From Cladochytrium replicatum (lineage: Eukaryota > Chytridiomycota > Chytridiomycetes > Cladochytriales > Cladochytriaceae), in contig JAHLKD010000079.1 of NCBI GenBank assembly GCA_025526935.1, positions 219,245 through 283,244 of the forward strand: 64,000 nucleotides of DNA, given 5' to 3'. A program made the translations under genes and the position numbers. This document shows positions 33,529 through 44,405 of the stretch, in pieces. The notes beneath the pieces are model-generated. The model worked only from the letters and a program-made list of their open reading frames with translations, ran no database searches and was not told the origin of the DNA. The first letter of the stretch is position 1. The number at the start of each line of letters is the position of its first letter.

Positions 33529-34807
33529 TTTTTTTTTTTTTTTTTTTTTTTTTGAACAATATTATTTATTTATTTGCACATACAATGCATAACAATAAAC
33601 AACACCCAAAGTGCCTTACAAGATGGTCGTGGACCAGCACATAGGGAAGCGCGCAAGTCGGAGGGCAAAGCGAAATAGAAATCAGAGATCTTAAAAACTC
33701 ATTCCTGTGACTACCCGTCAGGCTCTGCTCAGGTGTCAAATACAGGTGAGGGATAAAGAAAAGAAAGAACACTCAACATTGTGAAGAATATAACAGCAAA
33801 TCACTGGGTCAAACGAAGGTCAGAAGCTGAGGTCATCGAAGGGGCATATAATCGAGCGAGATGCAACAGCGTAGAAAGATGAGACGGATCAACAAGATTG
33901 CGGTAGAACAATGCAACAGCTGGCTCAGACGTAGTAGCAATCGCCTTGGCACTTCGATGGAGCAGAGAGTCATAGCGTTGCAGAGAGTCGGAACTGTCAG
34001 AATACGAAGGAGGGGACACATCCAAATCAGTGATTTCTCGACCAGGTATGTGTTTGCGGATCAGATCAGCAGCATAAGAACGACAAAGAAATTCAACAGA
34101 ATCAGAGCCGAGAAATGAGATGTAGCGGATGCCATGGTAAGCGGTATACGGAAGATCTTTGCGAAGCAACACACGAAGGTCCCTGATTGGGCGACGAGTA
34201 AAACCAGAAAATCGGAGAGTAGTGAAGGATTCGGCACATTCTTTGACAAATTTGAAGCTTCTATGCGAGGTCGGCAGGTCGTCCAAGAGGAAGTGCGAAC
34301 AAGTAAGCTCATTCATGGAATCATTGGTGGCAGGTGATGAGGCTGGAGATGGGGCTGAGCAGGTGGCTGAACTGTCAAGAGTGGTGGTGGCAGTGTGGGT
34401 GGCATCAGGGGCAGTGCTGGTGGCAGTGTTGGTGGCACCAAGGGCACAGGTGGCAGCGACGTGTAAATGTGGAGGAGAAGCAGGGAGAGTTGGAAGCAGA
34501 TCAGGGTTGAGGGTAGCAGGGGAGAGAGCAGAAAGGGAGCGCAATAGAAGTGCAGAGCACTTTAGGAAGGTCAGGGAACTTGCAAAGTCAGAAGGCAGAG
34601 CAGAGGCAAGTGAGAGAGATAAGGGATGAGCAGAGGAGTAGCCCCTGCTAGTCAGCAGACTGCTCAGAAGAGAAGCAGGTGAGAGGGTCAATGGAGAGCT
34701 AAGGGAGAGAGGAGCAGAGGTGAAAAGAAGGGCAGCAGGGGTACAAGGCTCACAGTTGCGATGGATAACCGGAGGTGAGGTGCAAATGATCATGGCAGAG
34801 AATGAGA
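33529..34807 (-). mobile_element. ORF1-only non-autonomous LINE with a LINE A 3' tail
   Basis: Poly(A) at 33529-33553. The ~240-bp 3' UTR matches LINE A through CACCTGTxTTTGxCACCT, CTGACGGGTAG, TTCCCTATGTGCTGGTCC and AAGGCACTTTGGGTGTTG to the tail. The only ORF is an ORF1 relative (33801-34793), and there is no endonuclease or reverse transcriptase. The 5' leader is short and pyrimidine-rich (CCTTCTCATTCTCTGCC), ending about 9 bases before tRNA-Trp. This looks like a complete element rather than a truncation, because the 5' leader and the start codon are present. Confidence 0.8.
33801..34793 (-). CDS. ORF1-like protein of the non-autonomous element (330 aa)
   Basis: Begins at ATG 34793. The N-terminal ~165 residues are Ser/Pro/Ala/Thr-rich low complexity. 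From residue ~190 it aligns with LINE A and LINE B ORF1: FTTLRFSGFTRRPIRDLRVL, then IRYISFLGSDSVEFLC against IRHISFIGRNTAEFIC and IRHISFVGRNIASFIC, then an ISLR-type C-terminal helix pair. There is no CCHC zinc knuckle. By analogy with other LINE ORF1 proteins it should bind RNA; the domain itself I do not recognise. The intact frame, despite the lack of ORF2, suggests selection or recent origin. Confidence 0.75.
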   Translation of the reverse strand: MIICTSPPVIHRNCEPCTPAALLFTSAPLSLSSPLTLSPASLLSSLLTSRGYSSAHPLSLSLASALPSDFASSLTFLKCSALLLRSLSALSPATLNPDLLPTLPASPPHLHVAATCALGATNTATSTAPDATHTATTTLDSSATCSAPSPASSPATNDSMNELTCSHFLLDDLPTSHRSFKFVKECAESFTTLRFSGFTRRPIRDLRVLLRKDLPYTAYHGIRYISFLGSDSVEFLCRSYAADLIRKHIPGREITDLDVSPPSYSDSSDSLQRYDSLLHRSAKAIATTSEPAVALFYRNLVDPSHLSTLLHLARLYAPSMTSASDLRLTQ

Positions 34808-34816
34808 AGGAAAGCA

Positions 34817-34888
34817 GATCCCTTGGCGCAACGGTAGCGCGTCTGACTCCAGATCAGAAGGTTAAGTGTTCAAATCACTTAGGGGTCA
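34817..34888 (+). tRNA. tRNA-Trp(CCA)
   Basis: 72 nt. Acceptor GATCCCT pairs with AGGGGTC (one T-G wobble), discriminator A. The D arm is GGCGCAACGGTAGCGC, the anticodon arm TCTGA-CTCCAGA-TCAGA with anticodon CCA. The T arm is AAGTG-TTCAAAT-CACTT, so the B box is slightly weak (GTTCAAATC). No intron. Confidence 0.95.
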
Positions 34889-35149
34889 TCCATTAGCTAT
34901 TTACGTAGTTAAAATTTTCTAACTGCCGCTGGTGCGAGGATGCCAGAATCTCGCTATTCACTGGTCTATATTCTTAAGTGAGAGGGCATGGCCGTATGGT
35001 TTCAAATTGTGGGTCCCCCCCCCGTACAGATAAATGTTTTATTTTTTGTAAGCATGCATACAGAATGTCCCTAAGAGGTCTCTTCTCTTTTCCCAGTTTC
35101 CCCCAATTCCTCTTGGTGGAAATAGTCTTCTCACAGTTTTGCCCGCACT

Positions 35150-38100
35150 TCAACGAAACCTCTCCGCGCACCACTTCTCCACATTCACAATGTCCCTCTT
35201 CAAGTACAACGCATTCGAGCGCACACGCTCGACGCTCTGGTCCATCGGCCTCTTGATCACGTTCACCTTCTTGACCCTGTCCTCCTTCTCCGCGTCGCTT
35301 GCGCAGTCCTTGCCTGCCATCCACGCCCCAACCTCCTCTGCAAACTCCTCCTCGGCGCGCGCACGCACGCCCGCGCCCGCAATGTGTCCAAACAGGCCCA
35401 TGGAACCCGCGAAAGAGGTGTGTAGGTCGTTGAACTGCGCTTTGAATTGGTCCCAGAGGTACGGACGCACGAGCTCGGGGAGGGGCGAGCCGCCGGAAAG
35501 CGAGTTCCAGATGATGTAGGCGTCCTGGGGCTTCACGAGCGAGGCGTCGGATGTAAGCGCGAGGACCTTCTTGGCGTGGTCGAACGTGTTGATGAAGCCA
35601 AGGGAGGAAAGGCACGCGATCTTGAGGTCGGCCGATGTGGCGGATTTGTAGACTTGGAGGACTTTGGCGAGGGCTGCGTCAGGGTCGGTGCTGTGCTTGA
35701 GGGCAGTGCTCATGGCCAGGCCGCGTAGGTCGGGGTTCAAGGCACTGGCGTCGCCTGAGATGAAGCGCTCGAAACGGGCCTGGAGCTCCGCGACTGTTGA
35801 AGGGTCCTCGCTCCTCGCGGCTGCGGCAAGCACAAGAGTTCGGAGCTGCTTGGTTTCGTAGGGCTCATCTTCGTTGAACTCGAAGCCAAAGGTGGACACT
35901 TTGGGCGCAAAGATGTTACGGCGCACGGTCTGGAGCGCTGTCTTGACGGCCGGAGAAGACCTGTAGAGCATGGTGAGGATGTCGCTTAGGTTGGTGTTGG
36001 TATCTTCAAGGACAATGAACGAGTTCTCGGATCCGAGGTTGTTGATAAGCGAGAGCCAGAGAGTCATGCTGACGTACCCGGCACGGGCGAGGTGGAACGT
36101 ATCTTGGACCAGGTTCACGCGGTCCTCGATCGCCAACAGGTCGTTCTTCTCCTTCAAGATCTTACCGACGCGTTCAATGGCGTACTCCGTCATCTTGACG
36201 CGGTAGATACCGGTGGCGTTGAAGTTGAGTTTGTAGTACTCAAACTCGCTCCTCGAGTACGGGAGAGTGATCGTGCCAGTTTTGGTGCTCAGGACGTGGT
36301 CGGTAGGAGTGTTCGGACTCAAGTGCGTCACGATGCGGAGAGGGATGAACCAGGCCTCGGTGTTCGCTTCCTCCGCGGCAGTCAGGTCACCAGTGGCCAG
36401 GAATCGGGTCTGGGACAAGTGGAGGGTGATTTTGTCGTCCTCGATCACCTCCTTTTCGACGGTGACGAGAGGGAAGCCGACAAGTTTGGTCCAGCCGTAG
36501 AGAAGTTTGGCGACGTTGACACCGGAGGATTCGCCGAGGGCAGTCCAGAGGTCGATGGTGCTCGCGTTTGCGTACTTGTGGCGTTTGAGGTAGATGCGCA
36601 CACCGTTCATGAAGTGCTCTTGGCTGAGGGTCGCGCACAGCATGCGAATAACGGAAGCTCCTTTCTAAAGACAAACAGAATATTAGATTTGCCAATATCC
36701 CACCAAACCTATATTGAGCATACCAAGTAACTGATCTGAAAGGAGAAACAATAGTTGAGTAGTTTGAAGCTATTCTCAGAAATGAACTCACCGCATCGAA
36801 AATCTGGTTAACTTCGACAGCATCAGCAACAGGAACTTCGATGGGGTGGCTGGATCGCATGGAGTCCAACCTCATCCCACCGGCCAACTCGGTGGTGATG
36901 AACTTGGTCCACAGGTTCCACTCGGGGAAAAGCTTGTCTGCAGCAAGGATACCCACAAAAGTTGCAAAGCCCTCGTTGAGCCAGAGGTCTGTTTCGCATG
37001 AGTCAATATAAAGCAGCACTATCAAACCATTGCCAACATACCGCTCCACCACTCCATCGTCACCAAGTTCCCGAACCCTGAATTAATGAATGTGATCAAT
37101 TGCGATCCATGTTGTCGGACAGCGCTTCAAAACGTTACACTGGTGAGCAAGTTCGTGGGACACAACATACGCAACACGCTGCTTGTGGTCAGCGGACGAG
37201 GACGCCTCAGAGTACAGAAGTGCGTGCTCTCTGTACGTAATCAGACCCCAGTTCTCCATCTACCACGTCAAAATTTCCTGATTCAACCCCGACGCTCACA
37301 TTTTGTCATAAAACACGTACCGCTCCGGCACTGAAATCGGGGATGGCAACGTGGTCGCACTTCGGGAGCGGGTAGGCAATGTCAAAGTACTCCGAGAAAT
37401 ACTCTAGAACCCTGCATGAAACCTCAAGCGCAAAGCGGCCCTCCTCCTTCTTTCCGGGGGGAGTGTACACTCTCACTGCGATGGGTTTCGCGTCAGCAGG
37501 CTGCTTGGGGTGCGCGGTGTCCTCAATGTATTCATACTCTGCCACCGCGAACGCAACCAGCTGTTGGCAATATTATCATATGAGCATTTTCGATGCGGCG
37601 GTTAATCAAATAAACTTACATAAGTGCTCATGATGGGGGTGCGGGCGTACTTGACGACCTTCAAGCCATCGACGATGGTCTCATTCACTACGTTCATGTT
37701 GGACAGAGCGGTGAGCGCGGGATCGACTCTGAGGGTGACATCAAAGGTCGCTTTGAGAGAGGGCTCGTCTGCGCAGGGGAATGCGCGACGGGCGTCGGTG
37801 CTCTCGAACTGGGTAACCACCATGAACCTGCGGAAATAGAAGTGGAATAAAATCAATAACTTGTTCCAGGGCATGTCCCCCCTTCTCATAAGCAATTTGG
37901 ATCACCTCTTCGAGAAATTCCGCCCTCCAACCACTCTTTCCCAAATTACACGACATACTTTTCATTTCCGTTGGAGTCCTTGTAGGCAGAGCGGTAGAAA
38001 CCCGCCATTTTGTCATTGTGCTCGCCAATGAAGTTGATCAGCAAGGTGGCAGTCGAGCCGGCCGGAATGACGTTCGCGAACTCGAAAACGACGGCCTGGA

Positions 38101-38509
38101 GCGACTCGTCGTACGAGTGACCAGTGGATTCCTGACTGTAACGAAATGTGAGCAAACACCTCAACATATAATGTGAATTGTAACATACGTGGACTCTGAC
38201 TTTGCATGAAGGACGGTCAGCTTCGCGTTCCCGACAATTTCAAGTTCAAGAGCATTGGTGCTGATCTTGGTGATGTCGTCGTTCACCTTAAAACTGGAAA
38301 GGAAAGGCAGTGCATGGCAATGTTAGGTACTTTAAGAAACGGAAAATATTCTCCGCTTACAGGATAGTGACGGTTCCGTTGTACTTGAAGGGGGGGAGCG
38401 GGTTCGGAGTGAGGACCACGTCATAGTGGGTAGGGGTGACGGTTTTGGGCAGCACGTTGCGGTCGCCTGGAGCAGCGGTCGCCGAGTTTGTAGCATTAGC
38501 GGTGCACAT
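35150..38509 (-). CDS. M1-family zinc aminopeptidase (ten exons, 919 aa)
   Basis: Model on the minus strand: exons 38361-38509, 38189-38293, 37959-38135, 37620-37827, 37321-37560, 37139-37259, 37042-37077, 36792-36988, 36724-36735 and 35150-36664, all GT-AG and in phase. It removes N-terminal residues from peptides. Motifs: [17 protein letters not shown] at the start, the exopeptidase motif GAMEN (292-296), HELAH (328-332) with the third zinc ligand E351 in WLNEG (HExxH-x18-E), and the large ERAP1-like C-terminal domain. No signal peptide is seen, so it is probably cytosolic, like yeast Aap1/Ape2. Exon 9 is only 12 nt (ISYL) yet is required by the conserved [16 protein letters not shown]. The size is normal for the family. 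Confidence 0.95.
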
Positions 38510-38831
38510 TGGTGAGTGGAATGGGATGGAAAGCAAAAAAAGTGAGAGCAATCCCGGAGAGCGCGGAAACTTTGACGCGTTTTATGGCATTTCCACCACA
38601 GCAGACAGGGATTCCCACGATATTTGTGTATGTGAATGAATGGATTGTGAAATGTATTTGATGTTTCTCGATGTCTCGAGACCACCGCAAACGATTTGAT
38701 ATGAAAAACAATTTGCAAGAAAAATATCAATGTCCGTAAAAAGTGTACCCAAATCAATACATCCCTCGTCAAGACTCCAAAACAAACATGATTGCATGTC
38801 GATATTTGTTCGTTCTTAATTCCTACGCCTT
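38510..38831. other. Upstream region of the aminopeptidase gene
   Basis: About 320 bases between the stop of the next minus-strand gene and the aminopeptidase ATG. No ORF support or repeat. It should hold the promoter. Confidence 0.35.
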
Positions 38832-40183
38832 TCAAACCAACAGCACCATCCACTGGTTCGTTTCTGGCACCAACGAGAACAGATACAGCAACGATCGCTC
38901 CGCATTCGAACTTGACAAGATCGTCGCGTCGACAACGGGCGCAGGGACAGAGAACAAGAGTCCAAACGCGCTGCGAGTGAGTGCCCAGCGATTCGCAACG
39001 CTCGCAAGCGCAGTTTGCTGGTCCATCGCGAGTACAACATCCTCGGGGTGCAGCTGCGTCGGGACAGGGATCGCAAACGGTCTGCATGCGCAATCTTGCT
39101 TTTGCGGATTCGACGCGAGCTTCTCGGGAGAAGGAGTTGGAGGAGGCGACGAGACGTCTATACCTGAATCGTGTGACGCGACACGGAGTCGGGAAGGTGA
39201 CGTGCTTGGTGTGGTATTGCAGGTATGATGGACCACGGTCGCAGTTACAGCATACGAGGCGGAAAAGAGGAATCCTTCGGAGATCAACGATTCTGGTTGT
39301 ACGATGATCAGCGAAGCGATATGAGAGGCTTTGCGGAGGTTGGTGTGGAGGTTGGCGAGGCGTTCGGTGTGGGCAGGGGACGGAGGGGGTGAAGATAGGA
39401 ACAAGGCGGGTTGTGGTGCCAGTTGGGACGGTGGTACGATCTTGCAGAGCGATACGAAACCGTGCGAGGCTTGAGAGAAGTGCACCGTTTCATGAGACCG
39501 TTTCGAAGTTGCACGATTTTTGGGACCGCGAACCGGTCCTCCGCTGATTGGAGAGACTTGTATCCCGGAAGCTTTTTTTTCTAGAGACCCCGTGGTTGTC
39601 TTCGACTTTGGCCTTGCCCGAACTGTTAAGAAATCGGATCAATTAACACAATATTTTGAAGTGAAGAGGTCGATCATTAAGTACCAGGAGTGGTCGGTTT
39701 TGTTTGGCTTTTCGGTGTTGGAACATCATGACCCAGCGAAGTTTCAGCAACGCATGGTGAAATTGGCGAAGCTATACTGGGAGTTGTGGTGGTAAACATC
39801 GCTGCACCAGCAAAAAGACCGCTGCCTTCTGAGTTCAGTGCCGCAGATGTTGGCGACGCAATCTCAAGTGTGTCGCCGCACGACGAGCTGGGGTCGGAAA
39901 GAGCTTGCCTCGAGATAGCAGAGTTGCTGAGGCACGATGTGGAAGTAGCTGAAGACGATGTGGATGTGCAGGGGTGCATAATAAAGGGTTCCTGGAGCTT
40001 TAAAGGCGTAGAGCCACTCTGCGGAACGACTGAGCTGGAGGAATCGAATTCAATTGATAAGCCGTTGCTCTGGCTCCTGGCTCCGGAGTACAGCAAGCCG
40101 AACTGCTGCAGCAACAGATCGTCGAACGGCTGAAATACCGGCTGAACCATTTCTGGTTCTTTTGTTGTTGTTGGTGGGATCAT
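38832..40183 (-). CDS. Unrecognised Ser/Pro-rich protein (two exons, 429 aa)
   Basis: Model: exon 1 39685-40183 (ATG at 40183) and exon 2 38832-39622, with a 62-bp GTACTT...ACAG intron that keeps the frame. Both exons are open with good length and show Ser/Pro/Thr-rich composition. A patch SHDSGIDVSSPPPTPSPEKL in the second exon looks like a phosphorylation or disordered segment. The last 60 residues are more hydrophobic (RSAFGLLFSVPAPVVDATIL) and may pack or touch a membrane. No family recognised; function unknown. It lies head-to-tail upstream of the aminopeptidase. Confidence 0.55.
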
Positions 40184-41190
40184 CAATCAGATCACAATCA
40201 CGGATTCGAGGCGCGGATCTGATGGTTACCGCGGTAACAATAATCAGGATCACAGACACAGGACCACTGCGAACAAGCGGATTGAGAGAGAGAGTGTGTG
40301 TGTCTGTGTGTGTGTGTGTGCTTGTGCTGTGGTTGGAGCAGGATGGGCTAAGTACGGCTTTATACCAATCTGATTGCCGTGATGTGCCAATTGAGCCCCA
40401 CGCTGCGGTGGGTGCGAGGATAATACAGGAGCGGGCTGGTTCGCCGTGAGACCGCTCCCAGGAAAATATAATTTGAGTGCGAAGAAAATAAATGAGGAGG
40501 AGCCAAAAAAAAAGGGAGCAGCGATGCAATTTGCTTCGGTGGAGATGCGTGAGTCGTTGTTCTTATGGCAAACCTTACATACGCGAACAGGAAAAAGCTC
40601 AATTTTTGTCGTTGTCCCTTGGCGACCGATTTCCATGGACATCTCTTCGGCTGCCTGCCTACGGCTTGGCGTGACTGTGGCCAGGGATTTGTGCCCTACC
40701 CTGGTGTCAAGTTCAGTGTTTGTCCAGGGCTGTGGTTGCCCTTAGGCCCTGAAGTCCCTGAACGGGAGCTGAACCGCGGTCGAGTTCAATAAAATCACGG
40801 CTTCAATCACAACGATCCCCACCATCGCGGATGCACAGGTGCTCGTTTCCTTTTCCAGTGAGCAAAGACAAGGAACTTCGTTGAAGAATTTTGAGATCCA
40901 TTGTCTACATCATCATCATCGATGGTGATCTCGATCCTCGCGTCATCAAATCATTTTTCCACACTTACATTTTTTGTCTTAAGACACAAACTTCCTCTCC
41001 TTGTAGTACGTAATTTGGTGGTTCCGATATAAAAGCCCCTCTTCCTCCCTCCAAAATACCAAAATCTCTATTCCCTGTGGGTTATTAGAGCTAGATCTTT
41101 ATGCGCATGGCTTGAGATCTTCTTTATGAGTGCATAACATTGTCTCGATAGACTAGGTATTGGCAGACTTTGATTAACTGCCCATATGAC
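40184..41190. other. Intergenic with a short GT repeat
   Basis: About 1 kb upstream of the Ser/Pro-rich gene. It contains a GT microsatellite at about 40296-40322. Small open frames only. A CATCATCATCATCG run lies near 40910. No RNA gene seen. Confidence 0.35.
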
Positions 41191-41204
41191 AGGTGAATGC
41201 ATGG

Positions 41205-41693
41205 CTAGGTGAAGTTATGCACAGGGGATCTAAAAATATATTTGGATCTAGAAAGGAATTGAGCGCACACAAACATGGTACTGTTGCAAACACATCCATT
41301 GTTCGTGTCCCAGTAGGAGTTTGTGGAGCAGCCCGCCCTGCCCTTGCTGTGCAGGCTACCAACCCGGCCTGGACACACGCATGCACACAATTCGACGGAT
41401 CTGTACGCCAGGGACAGTTAATCTCAGAGCAACTGCAAATCATCAACTGAAGAAATTCATTAACGTCCATAACCTGGTGTGACACACTTTCACTTACGTG
41501 CAGCTGTCCCACTGGTACCCGCTGTTGCAAATACACCAGTTGTTTGCGTCCCAGTACGAGATTGGCGAGCAGCACTGGCCTTGCTCGGCGGGCCACCATC
41601 CGGGTTTGCAAATACATGTACCTCACGGGCACGATGCTGGCAGGGTTGGCGGTGGCGAAGGCTTAGTGGTTGCTTTGTAGTCGTAGTGGTGGT

Positions 41694-41724
<31 letters not shown>

Positions 41725-41950
41725 TGTGATGAGGAGTTGTGGCCAGCGAAGGTTTACGGCTGTGGTTTCGGGTACGGCAAAGGTGTTGACGGAAAGCTTG
41801 TCCCCCCATGTCCATTAAGTGGCACCAGTCATGTAAGTAACGTTGAGATCTCCAGAGTCCGACAGCTTTAGTGTGATCGGAACACGCAGAATAAGATGAC
41901 CACATGATGCGACCGCTATCACGCACAACCATACTCCCGTTTGCACAAAA
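41205..41950 (-). pseudogene. Broken secreted-type gene: bulb-lectin-like motif plus two Cys-rich modules
   Basis: Minus strand. Near 41945-41896 one frame reads SMVVRDSGRIMWSS, like the DGNLVxYDxxGxxVWSS core of bulb-type (B-lectin) mannose-binding repeats. A (CAA)n linker follows, and then two related Cys modules. The first, at about 41630-41500, has CICKPGWWP, QCCSPISYWDANNWCICN and WDSC. The second, at about 41385-41264, has CVCPGRVG, GCSTNSYWDTNNGCVCN and FVCA. The modules share CxC...SYWDxNNxCxCN. They are separated by a possible intron (GTAAGTG...TTCAG, about 41499-41449). The lectin motif, linker and module 1 are in different frames and a TGA precedes module 1, so the gene looks dead or badly read. 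Confidence 0.4.
41681..41724. repeat. (GTG)n/(GTT)n trinucleotide repeat
   Basis: TGG units pass into about eight GTT units. On the minus strand it forms the linker between the lectin-like and Cys-rich parts of the broken gene, encoding Gln, Asn or Thr runs by frame. Confidence 0.9.
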
Positions 41951-43560
41951 AATGTAGATGCTGAGTGAGTGAAACCGATAACATAATTGTTCAAGAAACG
42001 CTCACGGATGGCTCTAAGATCCAAGCGTGGCGTTCGTTCAGGTGACTCCAACGAGCCCATCGGAACAATTTGCGTCAAGCGACTTGAATTCGCGGTACGG
42101 TCCCAGGGTGGTAATATCGGCCGAGCCGGTGCTTTATTTCCGCCCAGGGATTGCAATCCCGCGCTGTTGACCTCCATCGCCGACAACCATATTGTTTTGC
42201 GGGGTCGCGGTGTTGATCGTATCCGAAATGTGTGTGGAAGGGAAGTATTCGTTCACAATGTCCTCGAACGAGATCGTTTGGGAACACGGTACTGGCACGG
42301 AGAGAGCGGGAAGGCGTAGCTTTTCCGAGAGGGTGGGTTCTTGCTGTCCGGCTTGTGTTGACCCAGTTCTTCTCGTCGCGGTGATCTATTCCGTTCGCTT
42401 CCTTTGGCTCGGTTCCTTGCTGGATTGACCAGTTGGACTAATAGGTCACGGATTAAGTATTTCGAAAAGGTTCAGTCACAGGAGGTCGGCGATGATGCAC
42501 AATCGTTCTACCTCTATGTGTCTATAGATGTTGGTATTTGTGTATGACCACCCGTGTTAATTGTCCTTAAAATATCCACGTTAGCCGCACAAAGGAATCT
42601 AATGAACGAGTCGTCAAAACTGACCACTTTGGCTGATCTCTGATTCAATCGAAGCTGAAGAAGAGCTTTCTTGGGTTGGTGTCACTTGAGATCATGATTC
42701 GACGATGTCGCGGAGGCGCCCATTGTGCTTCCACGGTTGGCCCACTCCCGCGCGTATCCAATGCTGACGAAACGAAGGACCAGGGAAAATACCGGGAGAG
42801 AAGCTGACCGTTATGTCACCGTGCACATTGATTGAATTCATACATCCGTTCGCTAGAAATAGATCGAAAAAAAAGTTAAGTCTCAAAATCAAAAAGCATT
42901 GGTTGATTGATAACAACTTACTGTCTTCATGCGTGTAAGAAGACGAGCTGCTACCCGAGTCAGTGGAGCCAACGATGAGGTTCGCTCGTAACTGCTCGAA
43001 GTTGTACCCGCCTACGACTCCTTATGCGTCTTGGCTTACGACTGCACGTAGTCCTTCCCCACAGAACGGACATGCCGCTCGTGAACGCGCCGTTCTCGGT
43101 ATTTCTGATGGTGTTGGTGTACTGCGTTCCGTCGGCCGTGATTCTGTACATGATGCCCGTCGATGGTCTGATCCACGATATCTGTGAGCGTGCCACCGCA
43201 TTCCATTCAGAGCCAACGGAACCGCTTTCTGATGACCTGAGAAGATTTCCGGGAGACTTTAATTCTGGAAATTTCATGGACGATTCTTACACCGAGGGTT
43301 TGTGAGCGTCGGCGGGTGATAGTTGTATGTGAACAAAACGAGCGGAACGCAAGCGGTCAGACGTCGAACAAACTTGTTTTGGCGGGTCGCTTGTTTCCCG
43401 CGCGCGAACCTTGTAGGTTTGTTCGGAATACTATTATTGACAGTCCCACCGACAAGTCTGTTCCTGATCCAACTGGTGCAAGTGCAACCACTGTTGACTT
43501 GCCACTCAAACCTGCAAAGGGAGACAGTAGAGCCCAGAACGACGACCAATTCAATCACAA
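41951..43560. other. Region of short conflicting frames, unresolved
   Basis: Several 60-120-codon frames overlap on both strands (for example minus 41815-42186 and 42960-43277). None has a recognisable domain or a consistent exon chain. It may be the 5' part of the broken lectin-like gene or a second relic. I could not build a supported model. Confidence 0.3.
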
Positions 43561-44405
43561 GAGCTCGATTGATTAGTCGAATTGGTCAAATCAATCGCCG
43601 GAGACTGGCTGGCATAATTTGCAACTCCTAGCTTACCGTATATTGAACCTCGCAATTTTTTACAATTGAACTCGCAGCTTTGCTGCAGGGAGTGAAATGT
43701 GCAATATAAATTGTCAGTATTTTGATCGATGATATAAGTTTCTTTCAATGGTCGCCTGAAAAATGTGAAGAGTGTCCAGTCAATTCGCTCACTACTGGGG
43801 CCCCAAAGTGACGGGAAACAATAGTTCACTTGTTAGTGATATTCGGTAGATTCCAGGGGTTTTTTCTTCAAAAATTCAGATCCATTGAACAAGCCAGATC
43901 AAGCTGGCCCCAAGAAATTCGTCCCTTGTAGCTACAGGCTGGAGTCTGAAGTCAGTAACTCCGAAAGATCAGTGGGGTCTGTCCGTGGTGGGTTAACAAG
44001 ATCTGCCGTCCCCAACGCAAAGATGCACAGCTAAACCAAAGGAACAAGATGGCATCACACAAAACCAAACTACATAACTTTCGGATTATCCTTAATGGTC
44101 ATGATTTTAAATAAAAATAGATATGTGAAGGTTAGTGCCATGATTTTGGGGATAGAAAGAAAACTCAAAGAAAAACGAAGCAACCACAACCAAAATAAAA
44201 ATATGTTCAAACCGAATCATGCCAGCAGTATTTACAAAGATTAAAACAAACGCCCTGCAACCAGCAATCCGGGTGAGCAACCCCCATAAAGAATCACATG
44301 CCGAATGCACTTCATCAAAAACAAGATACAGTGCGCACAGCTGCATCGCATTATCAAAAAAAAGATACCGAATCTAATAAATAAACTCGTTCAACTCCTG
44401 CCTTC
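43561..44405. other. Gene-poor stretch
   Basis: About 850 bases, AT-rich toward the right. No supported gene. It includes the 3' region of the membrane-protein gene that ends at 44406. Confidence 0.35.
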
